Positions 1 to 5,850 of a DNA stretch of 5,899 nucleotides are shown one piece after another. Position numbers and translations under genes: made by a program. Where the stretch lies: the NCBI GenBank assembly GCA_003455605.1, contig DMQR01000058.1:1-5899 (forward strand). The letters run 5' to 3'. Position 1 is the first letter of the stretch; each line of letters opens with the position of its first letter. The notes beneath the pieces are model-generated. The model did not search any database, was not told where the DNA came from, and worked only from the letters and a program-made list of their open reading frames with translations. This DNA comes from Cryomorphaceae bacterium (GTDB taxonomy: Bacteria; Bacteroidota; Bacteroidia; Flavobacteriales; Schleiferiaceae).

Positions 1-507
1 CCTATCCATAATCATAAGGGGGACACCGGCTTCTACACATGCGTCAATGACATAGCTCAAAGTAGTGCTATAGGTGTAAAATCGAATACCGACGTCTTGT
101 ATATCATAGATGACCCAATCTAAGCCCTCCAACCAGTGCGTGGGTGGACGCTTGGTTTTACCGTACAAACTCTTGATAGGTATACCTGTTTTGGGATCGC
201 GACCGTCTTCCACATGCTCTCCGGCATCTTGTTCGCCTCTGAAGCCGTGTTCTGGTGCCCAGACTTGCCCTACATCCACACTCAGCGAAATCAAATGATC
301 CACCGTATGGGTGCCGTTGGGTAATAATGATGTCGCATTGGCTACTACCGCCACAGATTTTTCAGTCAGCTTCATGTAGTACTCTCCAGTCTGAGCAATA
401 CCCGGCACGTAACTTTCTTGCCCGCTCGTAGAAAAGCACAGAAGCAATACCGCGAATAACGCGAGAGTTGTCCTAAATTGCGAGGAGATGAAAGAGGCGT
501 TTTTCAT
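1..507 (-). CDS. namZ: Exo-beta-N-acetylmuramidase NamZ-like protein (DUF1343), N-terminal part, cut by window edge
   Basis: Reading the minus strand from ATG at 507 gives 169 codons without a stop, ending in ...PLMIMDR at base 1, so the C-terminal part lies outside the window. Residues 1-30 look like a Sec signal peptide: MKN start, hydrophobic core around residues 14-24 (LALFAVLLLCF), then STSGQ. Cys24 is preceded by LLL, which is a poor lipobox, so a soluble periplasmic product is more likely than a lipoprotein. The mature part carries recognisable DUF1343 blocks: VAVVANATS (52-60), APEHGFRGEQDAGEHVEDGRD (84-104, split by the family's EHGFRG core), DPKTGIPIKSLYGK (104-117) and YDIQDVGIRFYTY (134-146). 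Known NamZ enzymes remove N-acetylmuramic acid from non-reducing ends of peptidoglycan fragments; the Glu of EHGFRG is a plausible catalytic residue, by inference. No in-frame start lies between 507 and the middle of the signal peptide, which supports 507. It is divergent from the permease gene and overlaps it by 20 bp. Confidence 0.9.
   Translation of the reverse strand, partial: MKNASFISSQFRTTLALFAVLLLCFSTSGQESYVPGIAQTGEYYMKLTEKSVAVVANATSLLPNGTHTVDHLISLSVDVGQVWAPEHGFRGEQDAGEHVEDGRDPKTGIPIKSLYGKTKRPPTHWLEGLDWVIYDIQDVGIRFYTYSTTLSYVIDACVEAGVPLMIMDR
488..507. other. 5'-to-5' overlap of two divergent coding regions
   Basis: The start codon of the plus-strand permease (ATG 488-490) lies inside the minus-strand namZ reading frame, and the namZ start (ATG, 507 down to 505) lies inside the permease frame. 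The 20 shared bases encode the first residues of both proteins (MKEAFF... and MKNASF...). There is therefore no intergenic space: the promoter and leader of each gene must sit in coding DNA of the other. Weak -7-like matches exist on each side: TAACTTTC at 410-417 (plus) and, read on the minus strand, TAACTTTA at 565-558. Each misses the last G of TAnnTTTG, and neither has a clear TTG at the -33 position. Confidence 0.7.
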
Positions 508-1705
508 AGCTAGGAAGATACAAAAGAGTATGGGGTCGAAAGTAATAGGACCTCTGCTAAAGTTAAGTATCGTAGCCACTGCCATGGGCATGGCACTGGT
601 TGTTTTATCCATAACGTCAGGCAAGGGCCTTCAGCATGCCATCATGGATAAATTTCGTGCGCTCGAAGGTGATTTTACCATCCAGGCGTACTCCTTAAAC
701 AGAACTGAGGAATGGCGTCCTATCGCATTGGAGGACAGCTTATTTACCGAGCTATCGCAAGTCCCTTATGTAGACCAAATCTTTCCTGTAGTTCAAAAGG
801 CCTCCCTTTTAGTGAACCCAAATAAGGATGTGTTTGAAAGTGTTCAAATTCAGGGATTTACAACTGGTAACTTCGAGTACTTTCAAGAATCTTTCACAAC
901 TAAAGGAAGTCCAATTGACGGTCGATATGGGTGCTGGATTTCGAGTACCTTGGCGGCAAGCCTAGAATTAGAGTTAGGCGACACCGCTGTGTTAACTGTT
1001 CTCAAAGGGCAACGCAGTTTACCGAGACTAATCAATACTAAAATATACGGGATATATACCTCTGGCTTGGATGAATTTGACCGTCAAAATGTGCTGATGT
1101 CAAATGTAGATGTTAGCCGATTAAACGGATGGAATAACCACAGTGTCAGCGTCTATGTAGTGCACCTTAACACCCCGGAACAGCGCGGTACACTGAGTGC
1201 CTATTGGAACGCCCTAGTCCCCTACGACCTCCAAGTAAGTGCCTTGGAATCTCGCCATCCAGCTATTTTCGGGTGGTTGGCATTGTTTGACACCAATATA
1301 GTCTTGGTATTAGCCATCGTACTCATCGTAGCCCTTTCCAACCTAATCACTGCCCTATTGGTACTCATCATAGACCGAACACGAATGATTGGTATGCTCA
1401 AAGCCATGGGCGCACCGGACCGCATGGTTTTGCAGGTGTTTCAATGGTTAAGTCTCAATATTTTGGTCAAAGGATTACTTATCGGTAATGCCATAGGTCT
1501 CGGACTGAGCGCATTGCAGCAATGGTTTAAATGGATCCAATTGGACCCAAGTACCTATTACATCGCTTCCGCCCCCATCCATTTCGATTGGGCTTGGATT
1601 ATCGGTGCAAACCTAGCCTTCATCCTCGTCGCCTACTTCATACTGCTCATACCTGTGCGTTGGATTGCCCGTTTACAACCTATTCAGAGCATCCACTTTT
1701 CATAG
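488..1705 (+). CDS. FtsX-family ABC transporter permease, lipoprotein-release (LolC/LolE) type
   Basis: A 405-residue inner-membrane protein with the four-helix layout of LolC/LolE permeases. Helix 1 is at about 22-43. A long periplasmic MacB-PCD-like domain spans about 45-255. Three C-terminal helices lie at about 268-295, 322-343 and 368-391 in an FtsX domain. Family hallmarks are FIARKI right after the start (6-11), the cytoplasmic loop LIIDRTRMIGMLKAMGA (293-309), which in this family contacts the ATPase, and the closing PVRWIARLQPIQSI (389-402). ATG 488 is chosen because it puts FIARKI at its usual N-terminal place; a GAGGAG run abuts the ATG with no spacing and is unlikely to be a working Shine-Dalgarno. 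In characterised systems such permeases work with a LolD/MacB-type ATPase to move lipoproteins or other substrates out of the inner membrane. No ATPase gene lies here, so the partner must be encoded elsewhere. Assignment to LolC versus LolE, or to another FtsX subfamily, is not possible from this alone. Confidence 0.9.
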   Translation: MKEAFFIARKIQKSMGSKVIGPLLKLSIVATAMGMALVVLSITSGKGLQHAIMDKFRALEGDFTIQAYSLNRTEEWRPIALEDSLFTELSQVPYVDQIFPVVQKASLLVNPNKDVFESVQIQGFTTGNFEYFQESFTTKGSPIDGRYGCWISSTLAASLELELGDTAVLTVLKGQRSLPRLINTKIYGIYTSGLDEFDRQNVLMSNVDVSRLNGWNNHSVSVYVVHLNTPEQRGTLSAYWNALVPYDLQVSALESRHPAIFGWLALFDTNIVLVLAIVLIVALSNLITALLVLIIDRTRMIGMLKAMGAPDRMVLQVFQWLSLNILVKGLLIGNAIGLGLSALQQWFKWIQLDPSTYYIASAPIHFDWAWIIGANLAFILVAYFILLIPVRWIARLQPIQSIHFS

Positions 1706-1717
1706 TAAGAACTCTCC

Positions 1718-1725
1718 TATCTTTG
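1718..1725 (+). promoter_or_regulatory. Candidate Bacteroidota -7 box (TATCTTTG) upstream of the CBS-domain PLP enzyme
   Basis: TATCTTTG matches the Bacteroidota primary sigma consensus TAnnTTTG exactly and sits in the 35-bp gap between the permease stop and ATG 1741. It would place a transcript start close to 1731, leaving a leader of only about 10-20 nt. A run TTTTC at 1697-1701, 16 bases before the box, is only a weak stand-in for the TTG -33 element. An eight-base motif with two free positions can occur by chance, but its location is right. If real, the enzyme gene can be transcribed independently of the permease. Confidence 0.45.
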
Positions 1726-1740
1726 GGGCACCAAAACAAA

Positions 1741-3111
1741 ATGAAGCAGCACATGCGCCCTATTTACGACAGCATTCTAGAGACCATCGGCGATACGCCC
1801 ATGATCAAACTCAATAAAATCGCCCAAGATTTCCCATGCCCCGTCTATGCAAAGGTGGAATACTTCAACCCTGGACATAGCGTGAAGGACCGCATGGCTT
1901 TGAAGATGATTGAAGATGCGGAAATACGCGGAGATTTGAAGCCTGGCGGGACCATTATCGAGTGTACCTCAGGGAATACGGGTATGGGGCTTGCTCTAGC
2001 AGCTATTGTCAAGGGATATAAACTCATTTGTACTCTGAGTGATAAGCAGAGTAAAGAGAAAATGGACATCCTTCGCGCCATGGGTTCTGAAGTGTATGTT
2101 TGTCCTACCAATGTTGCTCCCGAACATCCGGACAGTTACTACAGCGTCGCCTCAAGACTAAACAAAGAGATTCCAAACTCATTTTACCCATACCAATACG
2201 ACAACCTCAGCAACCGCGAGGCCCATTATGAAAGCACGGGACCTGAGATTTGGGAACAAACCGAAGGCAAGGTGACCCACTTTGTCGTTGGTGTTGGCAC
2301 CGGAGGTACCATTTCTGGTGTAGGGAAATATTTGAAGGAACAGAACCCAAATGTGAAAGTATGGGGAATCGACACGTATGGATCGGTGTTCAAAAAATAC
2401 CATGAAAGCGGAGAGTTCGATGAGAAAGAGATTTATAGCTACATCACTGAGGGAATTGGGGAAGATATCTTGCCTAAGAATGTCGATTTTTCTGTAATTG
2501 ATTACTTCGAGAAGGTTACGGATAAAGACGGCGCATTGGCTACTCGGGAATTGGCCAAAAAAGAAGGGCTATTCTTGGGCTACAGTTGTGGATCCGCGTT
2601 TCAAGGACTCCGTCAACTTAAAGACCAGCTGACCCCTGAGGATGTTGTGGTGGTGCTCTTCCACGATCATGGCTCACGTTATGTAGGCAAGGTATACAAC
2701 GACGACTGGATGCGCGACCGCGGATTCTTAGCACCCGCCAATAAAGTTGCCAAAGACCTTATCGACGGGCACAGTCATTTACCGCTGGTCACCGTAAGTA
2801 CCACCGCGCCCATCAGCAATGCAGCGAGCTTGATGAAGACACACGACATTACTCAAATCCCTGTCATGCAGAACGGCCAAATGGTAGGTTCCATCGACGA
2901 CCACACCTTATTAAGCTCCATGATGGACAATCCATCCAATGCAACACTTGTGGGAGATATCATGGGACCTCCGTACCCGATAGTTGAACTCACCACGAGT
3001 ATTGAGGATATTGCTAAAATGGTCAAAGGCGGTAACCGCGCGGTATTGGTCAAGTTCGGCGAAGGATTGCACATCATCACTAAGCAAGACATCATCACAG
3101 CGATGAGTTAA
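1741..3111 (+). CDS. PLP-dependent cystathionine beta-synthase / cysteine synthase with two C-terminal CBS domains
   Basis: A 456-residue cytosolic fold-type II PLP enzyme. The catalytic domain spans about 8-330. The PLP Schiff-base lysine is K49 in NPGHSVKDR. The substrate/cofactor loop is TSGNTG (76-81). The phosphate-binding loop is GTGGT (186-190). S285 in the SCGS segment is at the place that contacts the pyridine nitrogen in this family. EGIG (237-240) and the VGKVYNDDWMRDRGFL segment (315-330) resemble cystathionine beta-synthases more than plain CysK. Two CBS domains follow (about 345-396 and 402-455), as in eukaryotic and many bacterial cystathionine beta-synthases; the N-terminal haem-binding extension of human CBS is absent. 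Likely reaction: beta-replacement on serine or O-acetylserine, giving cystathionine or cysteine (or H2S as a side product). The frame stays open upstream to 1531, but that part lies over the permease 3' end and looks unlike this family. The start is ATG 1741; ATG 1753 is a close alternative. Confidence 0.9.
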   Translation: MKQHMRPIYDSILETIGDTPMIKLNKIAQDFPCPVYAKVEYFNPGHSVKDRMALKMIEDAEIRGDLKPGGTIIECTSGNTGMGLALAAIVKGYKLICTLSDKQSKEKMDILRAMGSEVYVCPTNVAPEHPDSYYSVASRLNKEIPNSFYPYQYDNLSNREAHYESTGPEIWEQTEGKVTHFVVGVGTGGTISGVGKYLKEQNPNVKVWGIDTYGSVFKKYHESGEFDEKEIYSYITEGIGEDILPKNVDFSVIDYFEKVTDKDGALATRELAKKEGLFLGYSCGSAFQGLRQLKDQLTPEDVVVVLFHDHGSRYVGKVYNDDWMRDRGFLAPANKVAKDLIDGHSHLPLVTVSTTAPISNAASLMKTHDITQIPVMQNGQMVGSIDDHTLLSSMMDNPSNATLVGDIMGPPYPIVELTTSIEDIAKMVKGGNRAVLVKFGEGLHIITKQDIITAMS

Positions 3112-3117
3112 GCAGCG

Positions 3118-3134
3118 GCACGATTTTTTCGTGC
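3118..3134. repeat. Small perfect hairpin after the PLP enzyme gene
   Basis: GCACGA (3118-3123) and TCGTGC (3129-3134) form a perfect 6-bp stem with a TTTTT loop, starting 7 bases after the stop codon. The T-run is inside the loop rather than after the stem, so this does not have the form of a standard intrinsic terminator. It could be an mRNA 3'-end-stabilising structure or a weak pause site, or could be chance. Confidence 0.35.
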
Positions 3135-3145
3135 GTGTGCTTCAT

Positions 3146-3168
3146 GGAATAGGTCAAGCCTATATTCC
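3146..3168. repeat. Imperfect hairpin in the leader of the nhaC-like gene
   Basis: GGAATAGG (3146-3153) can pair with CCT-AT-ATTCC (3159-3168), giving 8 base pairs with a 2-nt bulge and a TCAAG loop. It ends 21 bases before the ATG at 3190. No T-run follows. As DNA it is a possible operator-like dyad; as RNA it is a possible leader hairpin. A near match to the -7 box, TAACTTG at 3176-3182 (one T short of TAnnTTTG), lies just downstream, too close to the ATG for a comfortable leader. Confidence 0.3.
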
Positions 3169-3189
3169 TATTATGTAACTTGTGGGGCT

Positions 3190-4623
3190 ATGGAGAAAAC
3201 GAAAAATACCGCCCAATTATCTCTAGCGCTGACCCCACTGGTCGTGCTAATGTTACTGCTTTGGTTCAACGTAGGCTACGTCTTCGGTGATGATGCCCTG
3301 AGCGGTTCTAACCAAGTCATCCTCATGTGCAGTGCCCTTGTTGCTGCAGCTATCGGCATTGCCAATGGCACCAAGGTGCAGGTCGTTTTTGAAAAAATTA
3401 AAACCAATGTACATGACACCACCCAAGCCATCTTCATACTGATTCTTATCGGCGGCCTGGCAGGCACTTGGCTCATCGGTGGTATTGTACCCGCTATGAT
3501 TTATTACGGTCTGGATTTGATTAATATCCAATTCTTTTTACCCACCGCCGTTATCATCTCTGCCTTAGTTAGCCTCAGCACCGGCTCCTCTTGGTCAACC
3601 ACAGCTACTGTCGGTATCGCACTGATGGGCATAGGACAAACCATCAGTCTCAACCCCGCCATTGTCGCAGGTGCCGTAATTTCAGGCGCCTATTTCGGGG
3701 ATAAGCTCAGTCCACTCAGCGACACTACCAATCTCGCTCCAGCTATGGCCGGTACGGATTTGTTCACTCACATCCGCTACATGCTCTACACCACCATTCC
3801 ATCTTTAATCATCTCGTTAATACTCTTTACCATTTTGGGCTGGAGCACCGGAGATACCGCAATCGACGCAGCTGAAATAGAGACCGTACAATCATTATTG
3901 AAAGAATCATTCACAATTACCCCTTGGCTGTTCGTGGTTCCAGTCGGCGTAATCGTACTCATCGCACGTAAAACCGATGCACTCGTCGCCATTTCAATTG
4001 GAATTTTTGGCGGCCTAATTATAGCACTCTTTTTCCAAGGCTCATTATTACAAAGTTTAGGAAGTGGCTCATTCCCTATGTATGAGGTCGCCATGCGGAG
4101 CGTGTATGGCTCTATTGCCATCTCGAGCGATCACCCTATTTTATCTGACCTGCTGAGTACCTCGGGAATGAGCGGCATGCTCGGCACCGTGTGGCTCGTT
4201 CTAAGCGCAATGGCCTTTGGCGGTGCTATGGAAGCAGCCGGCTTCTTATCGACTATAACAAGCGCGGTCATTTCTTTAGCACGCGGCACAGCCTCGCTCA
4301 TTACCAGTACATTGGTCACTTGTGGCGTACTCAACGTAACCGCCTCCGATCAATACCTCGCCATTGTCGTTCCGGGACGCATGTTCAAAGATGTCTACAG
4401 CGAGCAAGGTTTGGCCCCAGAAAACTTGAGCCGAACGCTCGAGGACAGCGGAACCGTCACCTCAGTCTTGGTCCCTTGGAATACCTGTGGTGCCTACCAA
4501 AGCTCCGTCTTAGGCGTGGCCACGGGCGAATACTTCATGTATGCCTTCTTCAATCTCATCAGTCCGCTGATGACCCTAGTATATGCTTGGGCAGGCATTC
4601 GCATCAAACGTTTGAATGACTAA
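3190..4623 (+). CDS. nhaC: NhaC-family Na+/H+ antiporter (or related cation-coupled transporter)
   Basis: A 477-residue polytopic inner-membrane protein, the usual NhaC length, with about 10-12 hydrophobic segments starting near residue 11. Signature blocks are clear: TGSSWSTTATVG (131-142), GAYFGDKLSPLSDTTNLAP (166-184), NVTASDQYLAIVVPGRMF (382-399) and SRTLEDSGTVTSVLVPWNTCG (414-434). The polar residues in these unwound, repeat-related segments (D171, S174, S177, D178, N181; D387; E418, D419, N431) are likely to line the ion path. Known NhaC proteins exchange internal Na+ for protons, but members of the same family have been shown or predicted to carry other solutes (malate/lactate exchange by MleN; predicted lysine, tyrosine and methionine transporters), so the substrate is open. 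It follows the PLP enzyme by 78 bp and overlaps the MFS gene by 8 bp (ATGACTAA), which indicates translational coupling with that transporter. Confidence 0.9.
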   Translation: MEKTKNTAQLSLALTPLVVLMLLLWFNVGYVFGDDALSGSNQVILMCSALVAAAIGIANGTKVQVVFEKIKTNVHDTTQAIFILILIGGLAGTWLIGGIVPAMIYYGLDLINIQFFLPTAVIISALVSLSTGSSWSTTATVGIALMGIGQTISLNPAIVAGAVISGAYFGDKLSPLSDTTNLAPAMAGTDLFTHIRYMLYTTIPSLIISLILFTILGWSTGDTAIDAAEIETVQSLLKESFTITPWLFVVPVGVIVLIARKTDALVAISIGIFGGLIIALFFQGSLLQSLGSGSFPMYEVAMRSVYGSIAISSDHPILSDLLSTSGMSGMLGTVWLVLSAMAFGGAMEAAGFLSTITSAVISLARGTASLITSTLVTCGVLNVTASDQYLAIVVPGRMFKDVYSEQGLAPENLSRTLEDSGTVTSVLVPWNTCGAYQSSVLGVATGEYFMYAFFNLISPLMTLVYAWAGIRIKRLND

Positions 4624-5821
4624 AACCCGCCCCATAGCGCTGGGACTGCGGGAAAACGCTGGTCTGTTCGGTGTATTGGTCCTGATGATTGCCTTTGTGG
4701 GCGCCATGGTCGGTTTTGAGCGCAGCCTTCTGCCTGAGCTGACCAAATCTTGGGCCGTATCCGAAACTGAAGCCGCTCTGCTCATGGTAGGAGTGTTTGG
4801 CCTCAGCAAGGCCATTGCCAACCTCTTCACTGGCAACCTTATTTCAGAAATTGGCCGTAAGCGCACCCTTCTTTTGGGCTGGGCCATGGCGTTGCAAGCT
4901 CCCCTTATCTTATTAAACACCGGAGACAGTGCTTTCATCATCCTCGCGAACATAGCGCTGGGACTGAGCCAAGGATTTACTTGGTCGACCACAGTGATTA
5001 TGAAAATTGATATCGTGGGATTAAAGCACCGCGGCACGGCCATGGGCTTAAACGAAAGCGCGGGCTATGTAGCCGTGGGACTCTCTTCAGCATTTGCCGC
5101 ATACTACGCAGAAACCAGTGGCCTAATCTCCCCCATCCTCTACACAGCCATGGGTATCGTCCTTTTGGCCTCACTCATTACCATCTTTATTCTCCCAGAA
5201 ACCCAAGCATGGGCGGCATTAGAAGCGAAAACCAAGGCCATACATCAGGATAATAATGCGGAAAGGATATTCTATAAGACCACCTGGAGCAATCCAGCAC
5301 TGCGCACCATTACTTGGACTGGTGTGGTAAACAATGCCAATGACGGCATCCTATGGGCAGTTTTACCCTCGCTGCTGTTGGCCTGCGGTGAATCCTTAAC
5401 GACCGTGGGTATCCTCACAGGTATTCACGCGGCTGTTTGGGGCTTGGGCCAATTATTTACCGGCCCCCTATCCAACAACGGAAAGATTCGCAACCTGCTC
5501 TGGTGCGGCATGTCCATCCAAGGGTTATCCTTAATTTTCATTGGAAACACATCGACGAATTGGCTACCCTATATCCTATTAGGACTGGGTACGGCCATGG
5601 TCTACCCAGCCTTTTTGGTCGGCATCAGCAATCACAGCCACCCTACCTGGCGTCCAAAAGCATTATCGACCTATAGATTTTGGCGTGATATGGGCTACGT
5701 ACTTGGTGCACTTATAGGCTACCTTGCACTACAGTTAAATGCACCTGCCAAGGCCTTCACCGGCATAGCTGTTTTAACGCTACTTGCCGGTTCCATGGTC
5801 CGATTTTCAAAACTTCAATAA
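4616..5821 (+). CDS. Major facilitator superfamily (MFS) transporter, substrate unknown
   Basis: A 401-residue protein with about 12 hydrophobic segments in two halves, joined by a charged cytoplasmic loop (about 197-232, including KTKAIHQDNNAERIF), the standard MFS plan. Motif A between helices 2 and 3 is seen as GNLISEIGRKR (73-83). Helix 4 carries GLSQGFTWSTTVIMKIDIVG (116-135), followed by HRGTAMGLNESAGY (138-151). The end of helix 6 reads LPET (193-196), common in this superfamily. RFWRDMGYVLGALIGY (354-369) forms a helix-11 block. The first helix contains E35-R36, an unusual buried acid-base pair that may take part in proton coupling. The combination resembles a family of uncharacterised bacterial MFS proteins that I recall sharing the WSTTVIMKID segment; the substrate is not known to me. 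ATG 4616 overlaps the end of nhaC by 8 bp, so expression depends on nhaC translation. A strong terminator follows 29 bp after the stop. Confidence 0.88.
   Translation: MTKTRPIALGLRENAGLFGVLVLMIAFVGAMVGFERSLLPELTKSWAVSETEAALLMVGVFGLSKAIANLFTGNLISEIGRKRTLLLGWAMALQAPLILLNTGDSAFIILANIALGLSQGFTWSTTVIMKIDIVGLKHRGTAMGLNESAGYVAVGLSSAFAAYYAETSGLISPILYTAMGIVLLASLITIFILPETQAWAALEAKTKAIHQDNNAERIFYKTTWSNPALRTITWTGVVNNANDGILWAVLPSLLLACGESLTTVGILTGIHAAVWGLGQLFTGPLSNNGKIRNLLWCGMSIQGLSLIFIGNTSTNWLPYILLGLGTAMVYPAFLVGISNHSHPTWRPKALSTYRFWRDMGYVLGALIGYLALQLNAPAKAFTGIAVLTLLAGSMVRFSKLQ
4633..4648 (+). repeat. 16-bp direct repeat, copy 1 (inside MFS gene)
   Basis: CATAGCGCTGGGACTG occurs here and again at 4951-4966, exactly 318 bp downstream and in the same reading frame. 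Both copies encode IALGL with the same five codons (residues 7-11 and 113-117). Confidence 0.8.
4951..4966 (+). repeat. 16-bp direct repeat, copy 2 (inside MFS gene)
   Basis: Second exact copy of CATAGCGCTGGGACTG. The flanking bases differ (CGGG after copy 1, AGCC after copy 2), so the match is limited to 16 bases. Recombination between the copies would remove 106 codons in frame. Confidence 0.8.
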
Positions 5822-5850
5822 TCGCTAAAATCTAAATCAATGGATTCGAT

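Noticed and set aside
110..324. Two short plus-strand open frames (62 codons each) near the left edge
   Set aside because: They lie opposite the well-supported DUF1343 coding region on the minus strand and encode nothing recognisable; they are shadows.
482..487. GAGGAG just before the permease ATG as a Shine-Dalgarno site
   Set aside because: It touches the start codon with zero spacing, which does not allow normal 16S pairing, and Bacteroidota rarely rely on this element.
1531..1740. Upstream extension of the PLP enzyme frame by 70 codons
   Set aside because: It overlaps the 3' end of the permease in another frame, is rich in His/Arg/Leu with no family resemblance, and the PLP enzyme family starts near MRPIYDSILETIGDTPMIKL; the start at 1741 is preferred.
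3118..3134. Hairpin GCACGA-TTTTT-TCGTGC as a rho-independent terminator
   Set aside because: The T-run forms the loop and is not downstream of the stem on either strand.
4191..4619. 142-codon plus-strand open frame inside nhaC, and the 155-codon minus-strand frame at 4576-5043
   Set aside because: Both lie wholly within strongly supported transporter genes and have skewed, Arg-rich or low-information translations typical of off-frame reading.
582..5798. CCATGG occurs nine times (for example 582, 1404, 2078, 4704, 4884, 5040, 5148, 5595, 5793), more than expected
   Set aside because: Nearly every site is a GCC-ATG-G codon context for Ala-Met-Gly/Val/Ala in membrane proteins, and six are in the MFS gene; codon use explains it better than a motif.
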